Positions 1 to 13,122 are shown, counted from the stretch's first letter. The stretch: DNA of 64,000 bases from Centropus unirufus (GCA_013397695.1 VYZI01000103.1:1526197-1590196); one strand, 5' to 3'. A program made the numbers and translations. The notes: generated by a model not told the origin, from the letters alone.

Positions 1-23
1 AAAAGAAAAAAAAAAAAAAAAAG

Positions 24-560
24 GCCGAACCAGGCAATGTGAGGCGCCGCCTGATTGGTGGGTGACGATTTTAGCCCGCACCAATGAGCTGCCCGCCTGC
101 TCTCTATTTATTTAGCGCTCAGGGGGGAGAGTTTTCTCTTTACGCAGCGCCCGTGCCCAGCGCCGGAGCCTCCGCGCGGTGCGGGGCCGCCGTCACGCCG
201 CGCTCCGCCACGCTCCCGCGGCCCCGCTGGGGAGGGGGGGCGGCGGGACACCCCCTCCCGCCGCCGCCGCCGCGCCCCGGCGGGGTCCCGGGCTTGCGGA
301 GCGGGACTCGTTGGTGTTGGGGGGGTGGGGACCCGGCGTGGCGGGGGATGGCGGAGCCGATCGCCCGTGGGTCCCGTGGATGTTGTGGTGGCAGCTGGAT
401 GGATGGATGTAGGAAGCCGCGGGAGACTTTGTCCTTCGCGAATCTTTTTGCGGTCTGGGCTTGCTGTACATAACTACCTACCCGGGAAGCCCTTACCCCA
501 AAAAGCATTCGCGGAGGGCGCATTCGCCGAAGGAGCAGCAGCTGTGATCGCCGAGCCTTG
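24..560 (+). promoter_or_regulatory. CpG-island promoter with paired CCAAT boxes and TATA-like element
   Basis: The sequence shows an inverted CCAAT box (ATTGG, 54-58), a TGACG half-CRE (63-67), a direct CCAAT box (81-85) and a TATA-like TATTTATTTA (105-114), followed by a dense run of CpGs to about 560. Two CCAAT boxes roughly 27 bp apart upstream of a TATA-like element is a known NF-Y promoter arrangement. From the TATA position I infer a start site near 130-145, reading on the plus strand. The island decays into T- and C-rich, TA-rich sequence after 600. A usable but weak donor (GCT|GTGAGT) lies at 648, so a first exon of about 500 bases is possible. I do not recognise the gene, and no ORF in the island looks like protein. 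Confidence 0.6.
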
Positions 561-647
561 GACTTATCTAGACTCTGTGGGCTTCTATTATTAATTCCTG
601 GCACCTTTCCCTTTTCCCTGTCCACCCCCCCCACCCCCTCCAGTGCT
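135..647 (+). other. Possible non-coding first exon of unknown gene
   Basis: This is an inferred leader exon running from the predicted start site to a donor-like GTGAGT at 648. It is GC-rich to 560, then pyrimidine-rich. It contains ATGs and a 129-codon open frame that opens at 84, upstream of the predicted start site. That frame is arginine-, proline- and glycine-rich, as chance translation of a CpG island is, so I treat the exon as untranslated. The donor lacks the usual G at the last exon base, which lowers confidence. Pairing with the splice-flanked segment at 2721-2776 would give a plus-strand multi-exon leader. Confidence 0.25.
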
Positions 648-681
648 GTGAGTGTATATATATGTGTCGCTAGATATATAT
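648..681. repeat. Short TA/TG-rich low-complexity run
   Basis: Alternating purine-pyrimidine sequence: two short runs of TATATATA separated by a GTGTCGCTAG spacer, directly after the promoter island. Confidence 0.6.
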
Positions 682-699
682 GTAGTGAGAGAAATAAAC

Positions 700-2320
700 A
701 CCCCTTTCCCCTTTTCCTACTCCGCTTGGTCCCCTAGACGTTCAAATATTCACCGTCGCTTACTAGGCTAACTTTTTAATCGACTTTTGCCTAACGGAGC
801 AAATCACAGGTTTATTCGGATAACAGTATGGTGGTTTTTCTTTCATTAATGGAAAAATAAAAATAGAATAAAACTTCCTAAAAGTTCTCCACCCCTCACC
901 TTTCTCCCCCTCCCCTCCTTCCAGGACATAGCAGTGTTTCAAAAATATGGGTGTCCTAGTTGACCGAGATTAATTCGTAAAAAAAAAATAAAAATCTTCG
1001 GAGCGATTCATTAAATGCTCTGTAATCGGAAGCCTCGGTTTATTTCGAGATGGGGAGGGTGGGATTTACTGGGATCACCCCGTAAATAATAGTGAGGGAG
1101 GAGGAGGGGGAGGCGCACGGAGCCGCCGCGGTTTGGGGGAGACCCCAGTTAGCAGGAGATGCACCATGGAAGCGCTTGCCAAAGGCGCCTCCCTCCCCCC
1201 CTGCCCACTTCCAACCTGATTTTAAGCGACTTGCAGTCCGGCGATCTCTCTGATCACTCTTTCCCTAAAAGCTAGTGCCCCCAGAAAGGGTAAAAAAGGC
1301 AGAATACGGGGGAAAACCCAGCCGAGGCGATGCTTTTGGATGAGGTGATTGCAAGCGAGCAAAGCAGCATCAGCACCAGCTCTGTGGTTCTGAAACTGCC
1401 TTGTGCATGCACACAGCACTGAGAGCATCTCAGGCAGGAGTTGGGGAAGCTGCATTTTCCCTCTCTTTGCAGTAATTATCAGCCCGGATTCCGTGGGCAA
1501 GAAATAAATAGCAAAGAGAAATCCTTCCTGCTTGCCGCCCCCCAAAAGAAGGAGCGATTAAGAGCATATCTGTCCGTGCAGATCAGCCTCGTGAAGGAGA
1601 CAAGATCTCAGCAGCAAGTTGGTAGCAGAGTGGCCGCTTGACGCAACACAGGGGCCTATGGTTCGACCGGCTGTAAAATATAGAGGAGGTGGGGGGGCGA
1701 TCTAACGTCTTAACTACTAGAAACTAGAAGGGCTCTCCCCTCTTCTCCCCGGGTAGCGGCACGGAGGGAGATCCGACTGAGAAAGGGCTGATCTTGCATT
1801 TCAGGGAAGCCTGCATTGGAGGGATCGGGAGAGGACCACAGTCGAGGCTAAGAGTTAATAATTCTCGAGAGATAAAAGAGATTTTGGAGACCTGCCTGCA
1901 CTTTAGAGAAGAGTAAAAGGCCACCTAAGGGATAAGTGAGGAAAGAAGGTGAAGGAAAAGCACCTCGTTGCTCCCCTCCCTCCTTTCTTTCTTGCTCAGG
2001 ACACGTAGCTTGAGCACTAGGCTGGCTTGATGAAAACAAAGGTGGAAGGGTCACATCTTACAGGTAGACTCGCATTTTCATAATTACTTCTCCTTTTCTA
2101 TTTAGAGAAAAAGAATTGTTTGTCCTTTCCGATCTCCAGCAAACCTCTTTATGGGGGTTTTACTCGTGTGGGCATGTTTTAAAGGGAGAAACAAGGTACT
2201 AGAGGGAACTTGGAAAAAAAAAGAAAAGAGAAGTGATAAGAGGGATCAGCCAAGCTAGGGCTAAAAAAGCATCCTCTGTCTATCCTGCCTACCGCCGTCC
2301 CTCGAGAGGACTGAAACCAG
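700..2320. other. Gene-free spacer between two GC-rich blocks
   Basis: Mixed composition. A small GC-rich knot with several CpGs lies at about 1090-1135, and AT-rich sequence lies at 760-1000. Open frames are short and compositionally random. No splice-flanked segment, repeat family or RNA gene was recognised. Given its position it may be first-intron sequence. Confidence 0.5.
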
Positions 2321-2329
2321 GAGTGCTTT

Positions 2330-2830
2330 GGGGGGGCAGCTTGGGCACGAGTGCACACCCGCGCCTCGGCGGTGCAGCTCCCATGTCCCTGCCTCGCAGC
2401 CCAACTGTTGCTGCCCTGCGGGCGGAGCGGGCACTGCTCCCCTCTGCCGGGGGCTCCCCCGCCCTGACCCCGCCGCCACCGCTGCCCCACGGGGCGCCTC
2501 TCCCTGCCCTGCTCCCTCCCCGCGGCCCTCGACGGCTCCTGCCCGCGGCAGGGCGGCCGGGCCCCTCGGGGAGCCTCTGCCCGAGGGCACCCCCGGGCTC
2601 TCCCCTCCGCCGGCCGCGCCCCGGCAGCTCCCGCCGCCCCCGAGATGCGAGCCCGGCCCCAGGGGCGGGGGCGCGGAGACCCCGGCCCCGTTAACCTCGC
2701 TCTTCTCTGCCTCTCCCCAGGTGCGGCCGCGCCGTCGAGGCTGGAGGCGCCGCGGGAGCAGCGAGGGCGGCTGCAGGTGAGAGCTGCGGTGAGCGGGGAT
2801 GCCCTGCGCCCCAGGGCCTTGGCGGGACCC
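2330..2830. promoter_or_regulatory. Second GC-rich, CpG-dense block
   Basis: About 500 bases with high G+C and frequent CpGs, rich in CCGCC/GGCGG and CCCC runs, in clear contrast to the AT-rich sequence on both sides. Several long overlapping frames on both strands (for example 2179-2835 minus and 2233-2694 plus) are proline-, arginine- and alanine-rich and overlap in opposite senses, which is what GC-rich non-coding DNA gives by chance. The block contains the candidate exon at 2721-2776. It could be an alternative promoter of the same transcription unit or the GC-rich first intron of the gene starting near 140. Confidence 0.5.
2721..2776 (+). other. Candidate 56-bp leader exon with strong splice sites
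   Basis: Upstream is an unbroken polypyrimidine tract ending in CTCTCCCCAG (AG at 2719-2720). Downstream is CAG|GTGAGA with GT at 2777. The enclosed 56 bases are very GC-rich and open in all three frames, so they do not prove coding function. Together with the promoter at 24-560 this fits a second, untranslated leader exon, a common design for vertebrate developmental regulators with large first introns. It could instead be chance in GC-rich DNA. No coding exon that would identify the gene follows in the next 45 kb. Confidence 0.35.
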
Positions 2831-5143
2831 CGCACACAGGGAAAATGCCCTGGCTGGAGGGAGGGAGGTCAAGGCATTGGACAAGATGGGAAAATCCCCT
2901 GCAAGTTGTACGAACTACAGCTAAAAGGGCTTTTTGAGTGAACCCTGTCGTCAGAAGAAGGTAGGGAAGGATAAAAGTTAGTGGGCTTGGCCTGAAATCT
3001 CCTCTGTTACCTTGTCTTTCCTTCTGTATTTACTGGTTTATGTTCTCTTCCACTTCGTAGTTAAATTCGTGGCCTGACATTTGCAGTTCTTGTAGTTTTT
3101 TGTCTCGTAGGTTTCTTCTTACCCTTTTTTTTTTTTCAAGCCTACGATCCTTGAGACAGCCAGTGCAATTTTCTGCCCACCGCTGTAATCGTGAGGTAGA
3201 AAATCCAGAGGCAAATCAATTAATACTATGGGCTTTAAAAGCAAAAGGAGCCCCTCCCAGTAAAACAATGAATCAATTTCCCATCGTTTTCAGTCATGTT
3301 TGGCCACGATCCCCGGCTCTGCTTCCAGACCCAGCAGTTTTAGGGAAAGAGGAAATACGTCACACTAACATAATTAGAAGTTTATAGATAAGTAACTACA
3401 GTAAAGTCTCTTTTCATTTGCTGTGTTTTAAAATTTTAATTCAATAATATTATGAATAAATAGGAAGGTTTTTTAGCAAGTCCATTTCTGTCTTTGCGTT
3501 TTGGCATCTAACTTCTTGACGGCTGTCATCTGCTCACAAATTGCTATGTACAATTTGCTGTAAAACAACAAAAATCTCTTCCTTCAGAAAGCTACCATTA
3601 AGGGCAGCTTCAGAGGTTAGGGACTCTATTGCCACCTGACTTAGGTCAAACACTTCATTAGAATCCATAAAGCTTAGCAGTGTTTTACTTGTATCAGCTA
3701 GTTTACCACCAAAATAGACAAATCTGGCTTATTTAAAGAGAGGTTTGAAAAGCAGATCCTTGTAGCCAAAACTGGAAAAGGCACATTAGAGCCTCGAGTA
3801 CATAACTCCTAGGCCAGCATTTAATCTCCCCCAAAAGAGGAGGCATCAAATATTAAACTAATACTACTCTTGAGGTTTTTTAAAAGGTCAGGGCATACAT
3901 TGCTAGGAGCATGGGGTCAGTGCATGTTAATTTACGTCTGTTACTGCACTTAATACAATTATATAAAGGCTAAGGGCCTATGAATAGAATTGCTGCTTAA
4001 GGCCTCTGAGCCTCCTGTATTCCTGTCAGTTAAAGGCTGAGGAATACCTCCAACCATCTGTAAAAAATTGCTTTGTGAATACGGGCCTCATGAAATAATG
4101 ATTAACACTCTTACCCTCCCCTCCTTCTAGCCCCCTTGCCCCCGGTTTTTATTAGTATTTGAATCTTTTACAGATCATCTGCACATCAGTTCTCATTCTT
4201 TCTCTTTTAAATTTGTTAACACAAATACATTTGACTATAATATTTGCATTAGCTGTGGTATGCTGCCTTCTCATTTCTGGCTATAGAGATCGCTCTAATA
4301 AAGGGCACATGTAAATTAACTTTTTTTTTTCTTAGTATACTTTCAGGCAAGTTTTTGATGGCTGTTTGTTGTGTAGCTTTCAACACCTGCTGAAATGCTA
4401 GTAGTTTTTAGATACTTTTAGAGGGGCTTTTTCTAGAAATAAAAATAAATACCTTTTGGCTTTTATATTACTGGATACACCCCAGGCTCAGTGGGAGCAG
4501 GTTAATTTAGATGATGCTGTGGACCCCCTGCCACCCAAAGAGTTTTTTCTCTGAAATATTCTCTGGGAGTTACTTACGGAATGCCAAGGAGAGACTGTTG
4601 ACTTGCTGTCAGTGTGCACACAAATATATTTTGCTAAAATATTCCCACTATTACTATCATCTGTTTAGTACGACCACTGGAACTGCTCTAATAACCAGCA
4701 GCGCAGTTAGCAGTTCTTATAGTACGCGTAGCTGCCACTGTATGTATCTAACATAGGGAGCGTAAGAGTGAAAACCCTGATGAAACCTAATTAGCAGTGG
4801 AGGTGGTAGGGAAGTTTAGCAGATTTATGGTGCTGCAGATGTGATAAGGAGTCTAGGGGTAAGTATATGGGGTTGATTTAGCAATCTTTGGTGAGGAGCC
4901 CTACAGCAGTCAAACTTAGTCTGAAACAAGAATATACTGTTTCACTTCTAATTTATGTTCACAAATTTAATCCATTTCCATTCGTAAATATAACCAGGAA
5001 AGAGATGCATTTGGGCCTGCAGCAGCGTCCATGGACTTTGGAGCAGAGAGAAGAAGTTACACCTTATTTAAATACAGGCAATTTTCTCTATAAGTGACCT
5101 AATATTGTTCAGAGCAATAAACAGAGGCACAGGCTTGGCTGTA

Positions 5144-5167
5144 CATGTGCATGCACCCGTGCACATG
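5144..5167. repeat. 8-bp inverted repeat with 8-nt loop
   Basis: CATGTGCA (5144-5151) pairs with TGCACATG (5160-5167). It sits inside a TG/CA-rich tract, so it may be a by-product of simple-sequence drift. Confidence 0.4.
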
Positions 5168-7613
5168 ACATACACTTATGTGTGACTATGACTTCTTTTT
5201 CTAGCGTGTTGTTTCAATCTGGATAGTCAAGCTTCCTAATTTGTAGAAAATAGTTACAAAACTTGTCCTTGTGAAACTTGAAGTTACTTGTGTTTTATAA
5301 CGTATTTGATACCATTGTTCTTGTGGGTTGGAAGGATGATAGAAGGCGTTTTAATAATTATTGTATTTGGATGTGGAGGAATGCATCACGGTAGGGGCAT
5401 GTCATGAGTCTCTTTCGTAATACAGCTTTAGTCACTGTAGAAACTCCTGGGGTTGGTATACACTGTCTGCTCTTCATGGCCACATTACAGCACCCATCAC
5501 GGGTCAGGTGCTTCCAGTGACCAGCGTTCCTTTCCCTGCACTTGCAGCCACGGGCTGAGCTGTAAGTGTGCTATAAAGAGCATGCATTCCTATACTGATG
5601 GTACTCTGCAGCATTAACCTCCTCATGAGAAGAGGGACATTTCCCTTGAGTCTACCCAGAGGAGAAGCATGCTCCCTATGTTTGTGCAATGTCACTGAGT
5701 TGTGGCGCTGTCATTCCTCATGTCTAGGTGCCACGTTGTCCCGTCCCAGGCAGACTGTACATAGGAGACATGCATAAGGGGAAAGGAGGTGAATTTTATT
5801 TTCCATTTACTTTATTAGAGGATTCCCCCACCTCCAAACTTGTCTTCTGAATTTGATAAATCTGTTTTCTTCCTCTTCTCCTTGCTCTCCCATTGCAGTA
5901 GCTCTGTCTCCTAGGAGGTGGCTAAGACATCTTCTGAAGTCTTCTCACCCCTTGCTAGCCAGTGGAGGTATTGAAAGGGTTATCGTCAGCTTGTCCCCAA
6001 AGCTGAAAGTGGCTGCTCCAGCTGGTCATGTTTTTTTAAAAATGGCTCAGAGTAACGTGAGTTTCTAGGTTGAGAATATAGTAAACAATTTACTAAGAAT
6101 AAAGTCAGGGTGTGTCTAGGAAAATGTGTTCCATCATCCCATATTTTCACCAAGTTCTAAGCAGACAGTATGGGGTAATGCCGTGCTAAATAACATAAGC
6201 TGTCATGGGCTTCTGCCCAAACAGATAGGGTTCAACTGCCTGGCAAACCCAGCCATTTTCAGTTTGTGTGCAAACCTTTCTGAAACATGGAACTGCAAAA
6301 AAAAAGAGTCTTCTGAGTATTTGATTGTTTTAAATGATGCATTTTCAAAATGAGTGCATGGTGGAAGGAAAAAAAAAAAAGAAAGCAGTGGAAAACTGCC
6401 ATGGAGAAATTACATCTACTTTATAGAGGACTCCATTCTTCCATTTTTCCTCCTTGAATTATCTACCCTCACGTGAACAGTTCTACCAGATCAGTGTGGG
6501 AGGCAGAAAGCCCTGCCGAATCAGGGCCCACTGCACTCTTGCGCTTATAGCTTTACTGAAGCAAATAAGGTTATTTTCCCGTAGAGGAACTGGGACGAGC
6601 ACTGAAAAAACCTGTGCTGTTGGGCAGCTCATTGTGTTACAGTCCCAACTGTACAGATGCATGTCAGTGCTCATGTTGGTGTGTCTGCCCTTGGTACAAG
6701 CAAAACAAGGGAAAGGAGGAAGCAGCCTAGAAGAAAGCGCGTCCAATCTTGCATGCCGAGTGAATGGCACGTAGTGTCCACCCTGGAAAAAATATCACTG
6801 TTTCCCAAGAGAGTAGTAGAGACAAAAAAGGCTGGTTCATTAGGAGAAGGGTTGGGGAGAAGTCATCAGGAGCCTTGACGCTATCAGTTATTTAGCCTCA
6901 ATATGTGGAATATACAGTCAACAGCATTAATTTAACAAAAGTACCAGGAACTGCAAGCATCCAAAGAAAGGCACAAAAGCTAACACAAAATCCAACACAG
7001 AGATATCTTAATGCCCTTGCTTTTCTGTGTCTGGAAATCCTGGGTGGGTGACTTGCTAAAATTCCATGTCTGGTATAGTTGCCCAAGTACTTAATGGCAG
7101 TCTGATGCCAGCTCTCTATCACTTTCTGGTTTCCTTTCTAAATCTCTTTAATTATGTTGTTATATTTTAATTTTCAGCATGTGTTCCTATGTTCTGTTTT
7201 GTCACGTTAGAAATGGCCAATGCTTTATAATCAGAGAAAACCTATAGAAGCAGTAGGAGGGGGGAGGGAGAATGCATGAAAGTTATTTGTCTGTTGAGAG
7301 AATGTGAAAAAATCCTGACATACCTATTAGAAGTTCCTGGCTGTGCCAATACATTTGCCAATTTTGGTGCAAACACTACTCCTTGCTAATTTGCTCTTTG
7401 CTGGTACATCTCCAGTGCAGGGATGATGCAGTGAGGAGTTCCCTGCCTGGGCACAATTCTCGGTCCTTGCCATAGATCTACCTGTGTGGCCTGTCACTCC
7501 TCAGAGAAGTTCCAGTCCATGCGTCCCAAATGTAGGGCCAGGCCGATTTCCTGGTTGGAGAAGGAACCAAATTTCCTCTCAAGGAGGTAGAGAGAGACGT
7601 CATGAAGTACAGG

Positions 7614-7633
7614 GAGAGTAAATTTTTACTCTC
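7614..7633. repeat. Near-perfect 9+9 bp palindrome
   Basis: GAGAGTAAA (7614-7622) and TTTACTCTC (7625-7633) are exact reverse complements separated by TT. A third partial copy of the motif (GGGAGAGTAATTTTT) follows at about 7642-7656, so the locus combines an inverted and a direct repeat. Confidence 0.6.
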
Positions 7634-10600
7634 TAAATTTGGGGAGAGTAATTTTTTCACAGTATATTTGGTAATGTTCTTTTCCTTCCAAATCAAGGCC
7701 ACAAAAATAAGTTAATTAGCAGAGTGACAAGTAGGCTTTCAAAAAAATCTGTCCACTGTTGGTTCCTCAGCTAACCCTCGTCAAAGCAAGGCTCCTCAGT
7801 CGCCCTCCTTACCCTTGTGGGAATATCTGCTGGGGAAGCATGATACGACACAGGTAAATAAATGACTAAATGCAACTCATGATGTGAATGTGGCAAGACA
7901 ATTCCTATTTCTCCTCTTTCAGCCCCCCCTCCTGTTTTTTTGTTTATAAATTTTTTTTGTATTTCAGGTTTTCCCCGTTATTTCTGTTTCATTGCTTCAA
8001 CTTCTCCTTTGTCCTGATTCAGGTATACATACGTACCTTGGCTCTCTGTTTTCCTTCTGTTGTGTCTCCCAGATTTTCACCCACTCCTGTAGACACCCAT
8101 CTCTGGAAAGGGCCCTCAGCTGCTTCCCCTGCTACGCTGCGCCTCCTGCCTTGTCTCCTATAGGAGCACAAGATGAGTGCTCCTGGTGAACACAGGAGAC
8201 AAAAACTGGGAGGCAGGGCAGAAGGCGGAGGAGCGAGCCCATACCCATGCTGGCAGTTCAACAGACGTGATCACTAGCTGGGCTGGCCACTGTCTTCTAG
8301 CGCTTGGATGACTGCAAAGTTCATCACAAAGCAGAAGAAGCAGATGTCAGGGCCTGCCAATGTGTGAGAAATCTCCCCCTCAGTTGCTCAGTTTGGTGTT
8401 AAGGTTCCTTGCCTTGATTGCTTTATAGGTAAATAGGAGTGGTGTGTGCTGCTGTGATTGCCGCAGAGGGGTGACGTGGAATTTGCAGGCAGCATGGCCA
8501 GTTCAGACATGGATCACCCATACACAATGCATTGCAGGCAACAATGAAATTGCAAGGCATAGAAGGGAGTATGTGCTCCCTGTTTTATGATAAATTGAAT
8601 GTAGCAAGGGTGGGAAGTAAAACTCTACTACACAAAAATAGGATTTATTAATATATATTCCAGATATTTACATCAGGTTTTGTAAATAATTGCTTGTGTG
8701 TGTATATGTTCACATGCATGCTTTTTTTTATCACACAATTATAGAAAAAGGGCAACCTAACTGAACCAAATGAGAAAAACAGGAGCAAGGAAAAAACCCA
8801 AGCTTTATGATACCAATTTGTACACAGAGCTGTTCTAGTCCATATACTGGCAGGTCACCCACACCTTCGTCTCTAGGCTTTTTTAAGAGGTTGAAGTACT
8901 TGGGTATAGTGTGACATAAAAGAACAGGGTGCCACGTCACCAAGCTGAAACATTTGGGAGCTCAGCTCAGCAAGCTTGCAGCATAAGGGATGTTATGTTG
9001 ACGTGTGACCCTAAAAGGCGTCTTGAAGGATCCATGGCAATGACTTCTTAAAACCCCACGTTTTTCTTCAAGAAAAAAGAAATGACAAAAGTATGTTTGT
9101 AAGAAGGAATAGAAAAACAATTATCTTTTGTTTTTAAATTAAATTAAGAGACGTTAATGTCACAATGCCAAATGCAACTGATTTGTGTTAGTACATCATA
9201 GCAAGAAGGTAAAATGGCTAGGATACGAAGATCATCAATTGATGTTTTAGGGTTTGTTTGGTTTGGTTTTTTTTTTTACTGACCAAACTGAATGAAATAC
9301 AGCATTAAATAGCCTATGAAATGGGAAATCAACATTGCCCTTCTTTTAGTATCTCCAAGTGCTTTCAGGTTTTGCTCTTTAAAATAAAATTATTTTCAGA
9401 AACTATGACTTTTATGTAATTAGTTTAAATTTACACAATAGTTTTAACTTACTGTAAGAATTATACAAAGTACATTTTTTAGTTCTTACTTGGTTTTTCT
9501 TACCAGGTATTTGTGAAAATACAAGTCATTTTCTGTACGTGCATACAATTGTGCATGGACAGATGTCTATGTGTGTATATATGAACATATACACGTGCAT
9601 GCAAATCCATAGTAAAAATAATAAAGGCAATAGGTGATTTTTTTTTCTTGATATGTATATGTTTTACAGGAATTTAAATATGGTTTGCTGATTCACAGGC
9701 TTCACTGTACACTAAGAAAATTATGGTTCATTTCAGAAGTATTTACTAACTTTTTAAAGGCCTGTTCGGGAGTAATTATGCTGAAGAACAGGGCAGATTA
9801 TTTTATATCCCATTTTATGGAGTCATGGACATTTAAAAAAAAATGCTTATTGCCTGTATTTCTGCAACTTCCATGCAGCTTTTTAACCCCAATTTTTACC
9901 ATACAGTCAGGAAAATATTTTATGTCTGTCTATACACACCAGCAGACTATTGTGATACAAAGCTTTGTACATTATTTGCGAACCTAGCAGCTATTTCTTG
10001 AATAAAGTAACAGTATCACAATCCAGCAAAAGCTTTCCTCTTCCAAGAAGTCTTCTAACAGGACTTAGCCTGACCACAACAGGGCTCCTCACAGCACTAA
10101 GTGCTGCTCAGAGAAGCAGATGCTTGCAAGGAAAGGCCTTTTGTTTTGCACAATTGCATGTGAGATTTTTTCTTTTCCTTTTCACAATGAGTAAAAATAC
10201 CTTGACTATGTTGAAAATCAAGCTCCTACTGAATTTTGCTTTACTTCTAATTGTCCAGTCACAGAAATGGAAAAAAAAAACCTTACAGCCCTTCCTGAAG
10301 AATTCTGATATCTGTGAATTTCTGTTTCTTAATTTGAACAGTTTCCATAGGATGTAGTTCTGGCACTGTGTGGCTGGTTCTCTGTTCACATATTAATAAA
10401 CCCATTAGCAATAAATATTCTGGCTTTATTAATTCTCTACCCCATGCATCATCCGCTCCAAGGCAGAGGGACAATTCAAAGCCTGAGAAGTATATTGGGT
10501 TTTCCAGGTTCTCTTTCCTCAAATTGTCAAAAGATGAGAATAGGGGTATATTTTTTTCCCCATTTTTTTTTTTAGACTCTGACATTTATTGCCTGGCAAC

Positions 10601-12925
10601 TGAACAGAGACCTTCCAAACTTGTATCATGCTAATCATTGATACCTTGTTTGTCAACTGGCTTGCTTCTTTCCTTCTCTGGTTATTCACACTCAAACTAG
10701 GCCTTTCTCAATGTAATGTGTTTTAAAAATATACATGTAATGCAGCTGTTAAACTGAGAATAGAGATCCTGTAGTTTAGCATTCAGTAAACAAAATGTGA
10801 CTAAGTACTTCCATGCCAATAGGTTTAAAGATTCTCAAATGAACATGAGTGCTGAAATCCTTGTAACCTGCTATACTATTTCGTTTTGCATAAGACATTA
10901 ATTTGTAATACGGTTCATGAGATTATGGAGTCAGTTCTGTTCCTATAGTGAGGCCATTAGTAAAACTCCTTTAGACTTATATACAAAAAGTACCAGTTCA
11001 AGAATGATAATGTTTTATTCTGCAGTTGTTATTTCAACTCTTCTTTTGAGGTCCAATTTAATCCCTTTCATTTATTTTGTTCAGCTGATATATATTTATA
11101 TACAATAGGGACATCACAATTTAGCTATTTTATTTGCTGCCCAAATTTAAACAGATATGACATGTGTGAAAAGCAATCTTAGAAAAAAAAAATCAGGAAA
11201 ATCTGATGAGATTGAAATGGAAGAAAACGTTCTGCAAAAAATAACATTTATTGCATTTCATCTTTATTTTTTTCTTTTCAGATTAATTTGGGTGTTCTGA
11301 TCTACAAAAGACCACAGTCCATCCCTGTGCAAGTGCCCCCCAAGTTGTGTAACACCAATTAAACACTACTGAACTCACTGGTACCTCATAAGCATGCCCC
11401 CCCCTTGTATTCTCTACATTCCATATGTGAAGTTTTAGCTAACACTGTCTCGAATAAATAATGGTCATTGCTTTTCACTCTTATTGAGCTAAATCTGTTT
11501 CTTGATTAACTCCTGATAGGAATTCCTCTGAGGAATTTCTCGTGTAAATTTGAACTAGTATAGTAGGAGTCCATTACATAGAGGACTGGATATATGTGCA
11601 TGTATGTAGGCACTATGTGCATTAAAAAAAATCAAGAAAAGTATAATAACTCAAAATAATAAATAGAATCAGATTAATCTGTCCTCAGTTCTTTTGTTTA
11701 TAGAACATTTGGGTAGATGAACAGAACTTTAGGTTGTTCATGAAACTTCAGTGCAGGTCTCCTATATAGTGAAAGAGTTGTGTTGAAGAGGGATTTCACA
11801 AATTTATTGATGCTCAACTAGTTGCTTTGAAAAGGCATTTGAACATGTGTGTCTACAAGGTACATACGACTCACTTAGTATAATCAAATCTGATCCAAAC
11901 CCCACTGAAATTAAGGGCTATTTTTTCACTGAATAGAAGTTGTGTTGGTCCCTGAAGTGGACTCGTTTATTTGAAGGAAACAACTGCCGTGAGTTCGGTG
12001 TGTGTCTGTGGGCGCGTGTAGCCATGTTTTATCCATCTATTTGTCCATATGCAAAACCCATATGTTCTGCATAGTTTTTGCTGTGACTCTGTGCATGCAT
12101 TAAGTAAACACGTGTGCATGGGGCCGTGTATGAGAACTGTCTAACAGTGGACTCCTCGTTATGCACAAGTATGTATTTCTTTAATATCTAGGGGATTAGG
12201 CATTGTCTAGATAGACTTCAGTGGGAAAAACAGCAGATTATTTTTTGCTGCTTTTTTCCACTTTAATTTGTCCTTGAAGGTCAAAATTATTTTGGTGATC
12301 ACTTCATGTCACGATTTTTATTTGGAAACAGACTGTAACGTCTCTGGCACAGAGACTGAGAAATCATGAATACGTATCTAAGTGTTTAACACACCAAAGG
12401 GCAGGTTTTTTTCTTCCACAGCGATAAAGCAACTGTGGGCCAAATCCTGCTTACTTTATTATCCAAACTTTCCTAATGAAATCCACTTAATTGCAGAGCT
12501 AAAAATGCTTATTGATTTCATAGGTGGACTTTTGCATCTATATCAGATAGTGCATCAAATAGTTGTTCCTTGATTTAAAGTTATTTTGTTTCTTTTCTTG
12601 CCTTTCCTTGCCACCTAGATCAGGAGCCTAATCTTAGATAAGCAAGTTTGAAATTTTAGGGCATTATTTTTTTAACTTTATGGGTAGTCCCCAAACTGGA
12701 TAGCACTTATTTCTTTATCAGCTTTAAGAACAAATTTATATAGAATCTAACAATTATGAGTTTTGGGAAAAAATGTCAAGAAGGAAATCAGTCAACTTCT
12801 TGTCATTTCTAGCAGCCCTGAAAAGTATGGAATTTGAAAAGCAGAATTTCAGTGGAGCATAGGGAAGATTTTGGTAATAAGGGAATTCTGAAAGGTGCAA
12901 ATTGTGCCAATAGACCACGATGACT

Positions 12926-13044
12926 TGTGGAGGGATTTAAAAGAAAAGCAGATAAAGTGCTCGGGGATGGCTCAGGGGTGGACAGGTATGGTTGGACTTG
13001 ACGATCTCAAGGGTCTTTTCCAACCAAATGATTCTGTGGTTCTG
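12926..13044 (+). mobile_element. CR1 LINE, 3'-end fragment
   Basis: The segment runs from a GGGATTTAAAAG-like stretch through GGTTGGACTTGACGATCTC and GGTCTTTTCCAACC to ATTCTGTGGTTCTG. This order (end of ORF2, the hairpin-forming GGTTGGACT...TCCAACC core, then a degenerate ATTCTGTG tail) is the diagnostic 3' end of avian CR1 retrotransposons. Only about 120 bases remain, so this is a severely 5'-truncated copy, the usual outcome of CR1 target-primed reverse transcription. Divergence is moderate. It has no coding capacity and no target duplication, as expected for CR1. Confidence 0.85.
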
Positions 13045-13122
13045 AGAAATGTGCCTATATGGTATTCTGGGCATCAGCTTTGGGTGAAATCAACCTGTGT
13101 AGTCAGTCCCCTGTCCTCTCAG

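Larger units (their letters stand above)
2835..12920. other. Long AT-rich stretch without recognisable gene
   Basis: About 10 kb of AT-rich DNA with short homopolymer runs, TG/CA-rich short tracts (around 5141-5180, 9540-9605 and 12000-12120) and no ORF that resembles protein. The longest frames (for example 6454-6774 plus, 9965-10357 plus) have random composition and no domain. One strong small inverted repeat lies at 7614-7633. I see no recognisable transposon, tRNA or microRNA hairpin. It is most simply intronic or intergenic. Confidence 0.55.

Noticed and set aside
84..473. 129-codon plus frame in the first CpG island
   Set aside because: It starts upstream of the predicted start site, is G/P/R-rich and overlaps other long frames on both strands, as expected from GC-rich non-coding DNA.
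2179..2884. Several long frames on both strands (up to 218 codons)
   Set aside because: They overlap in opposite senses, are composed mostly of A/G/P/R, and have no motif; stop codons are simply rare in GC-rich sequence.
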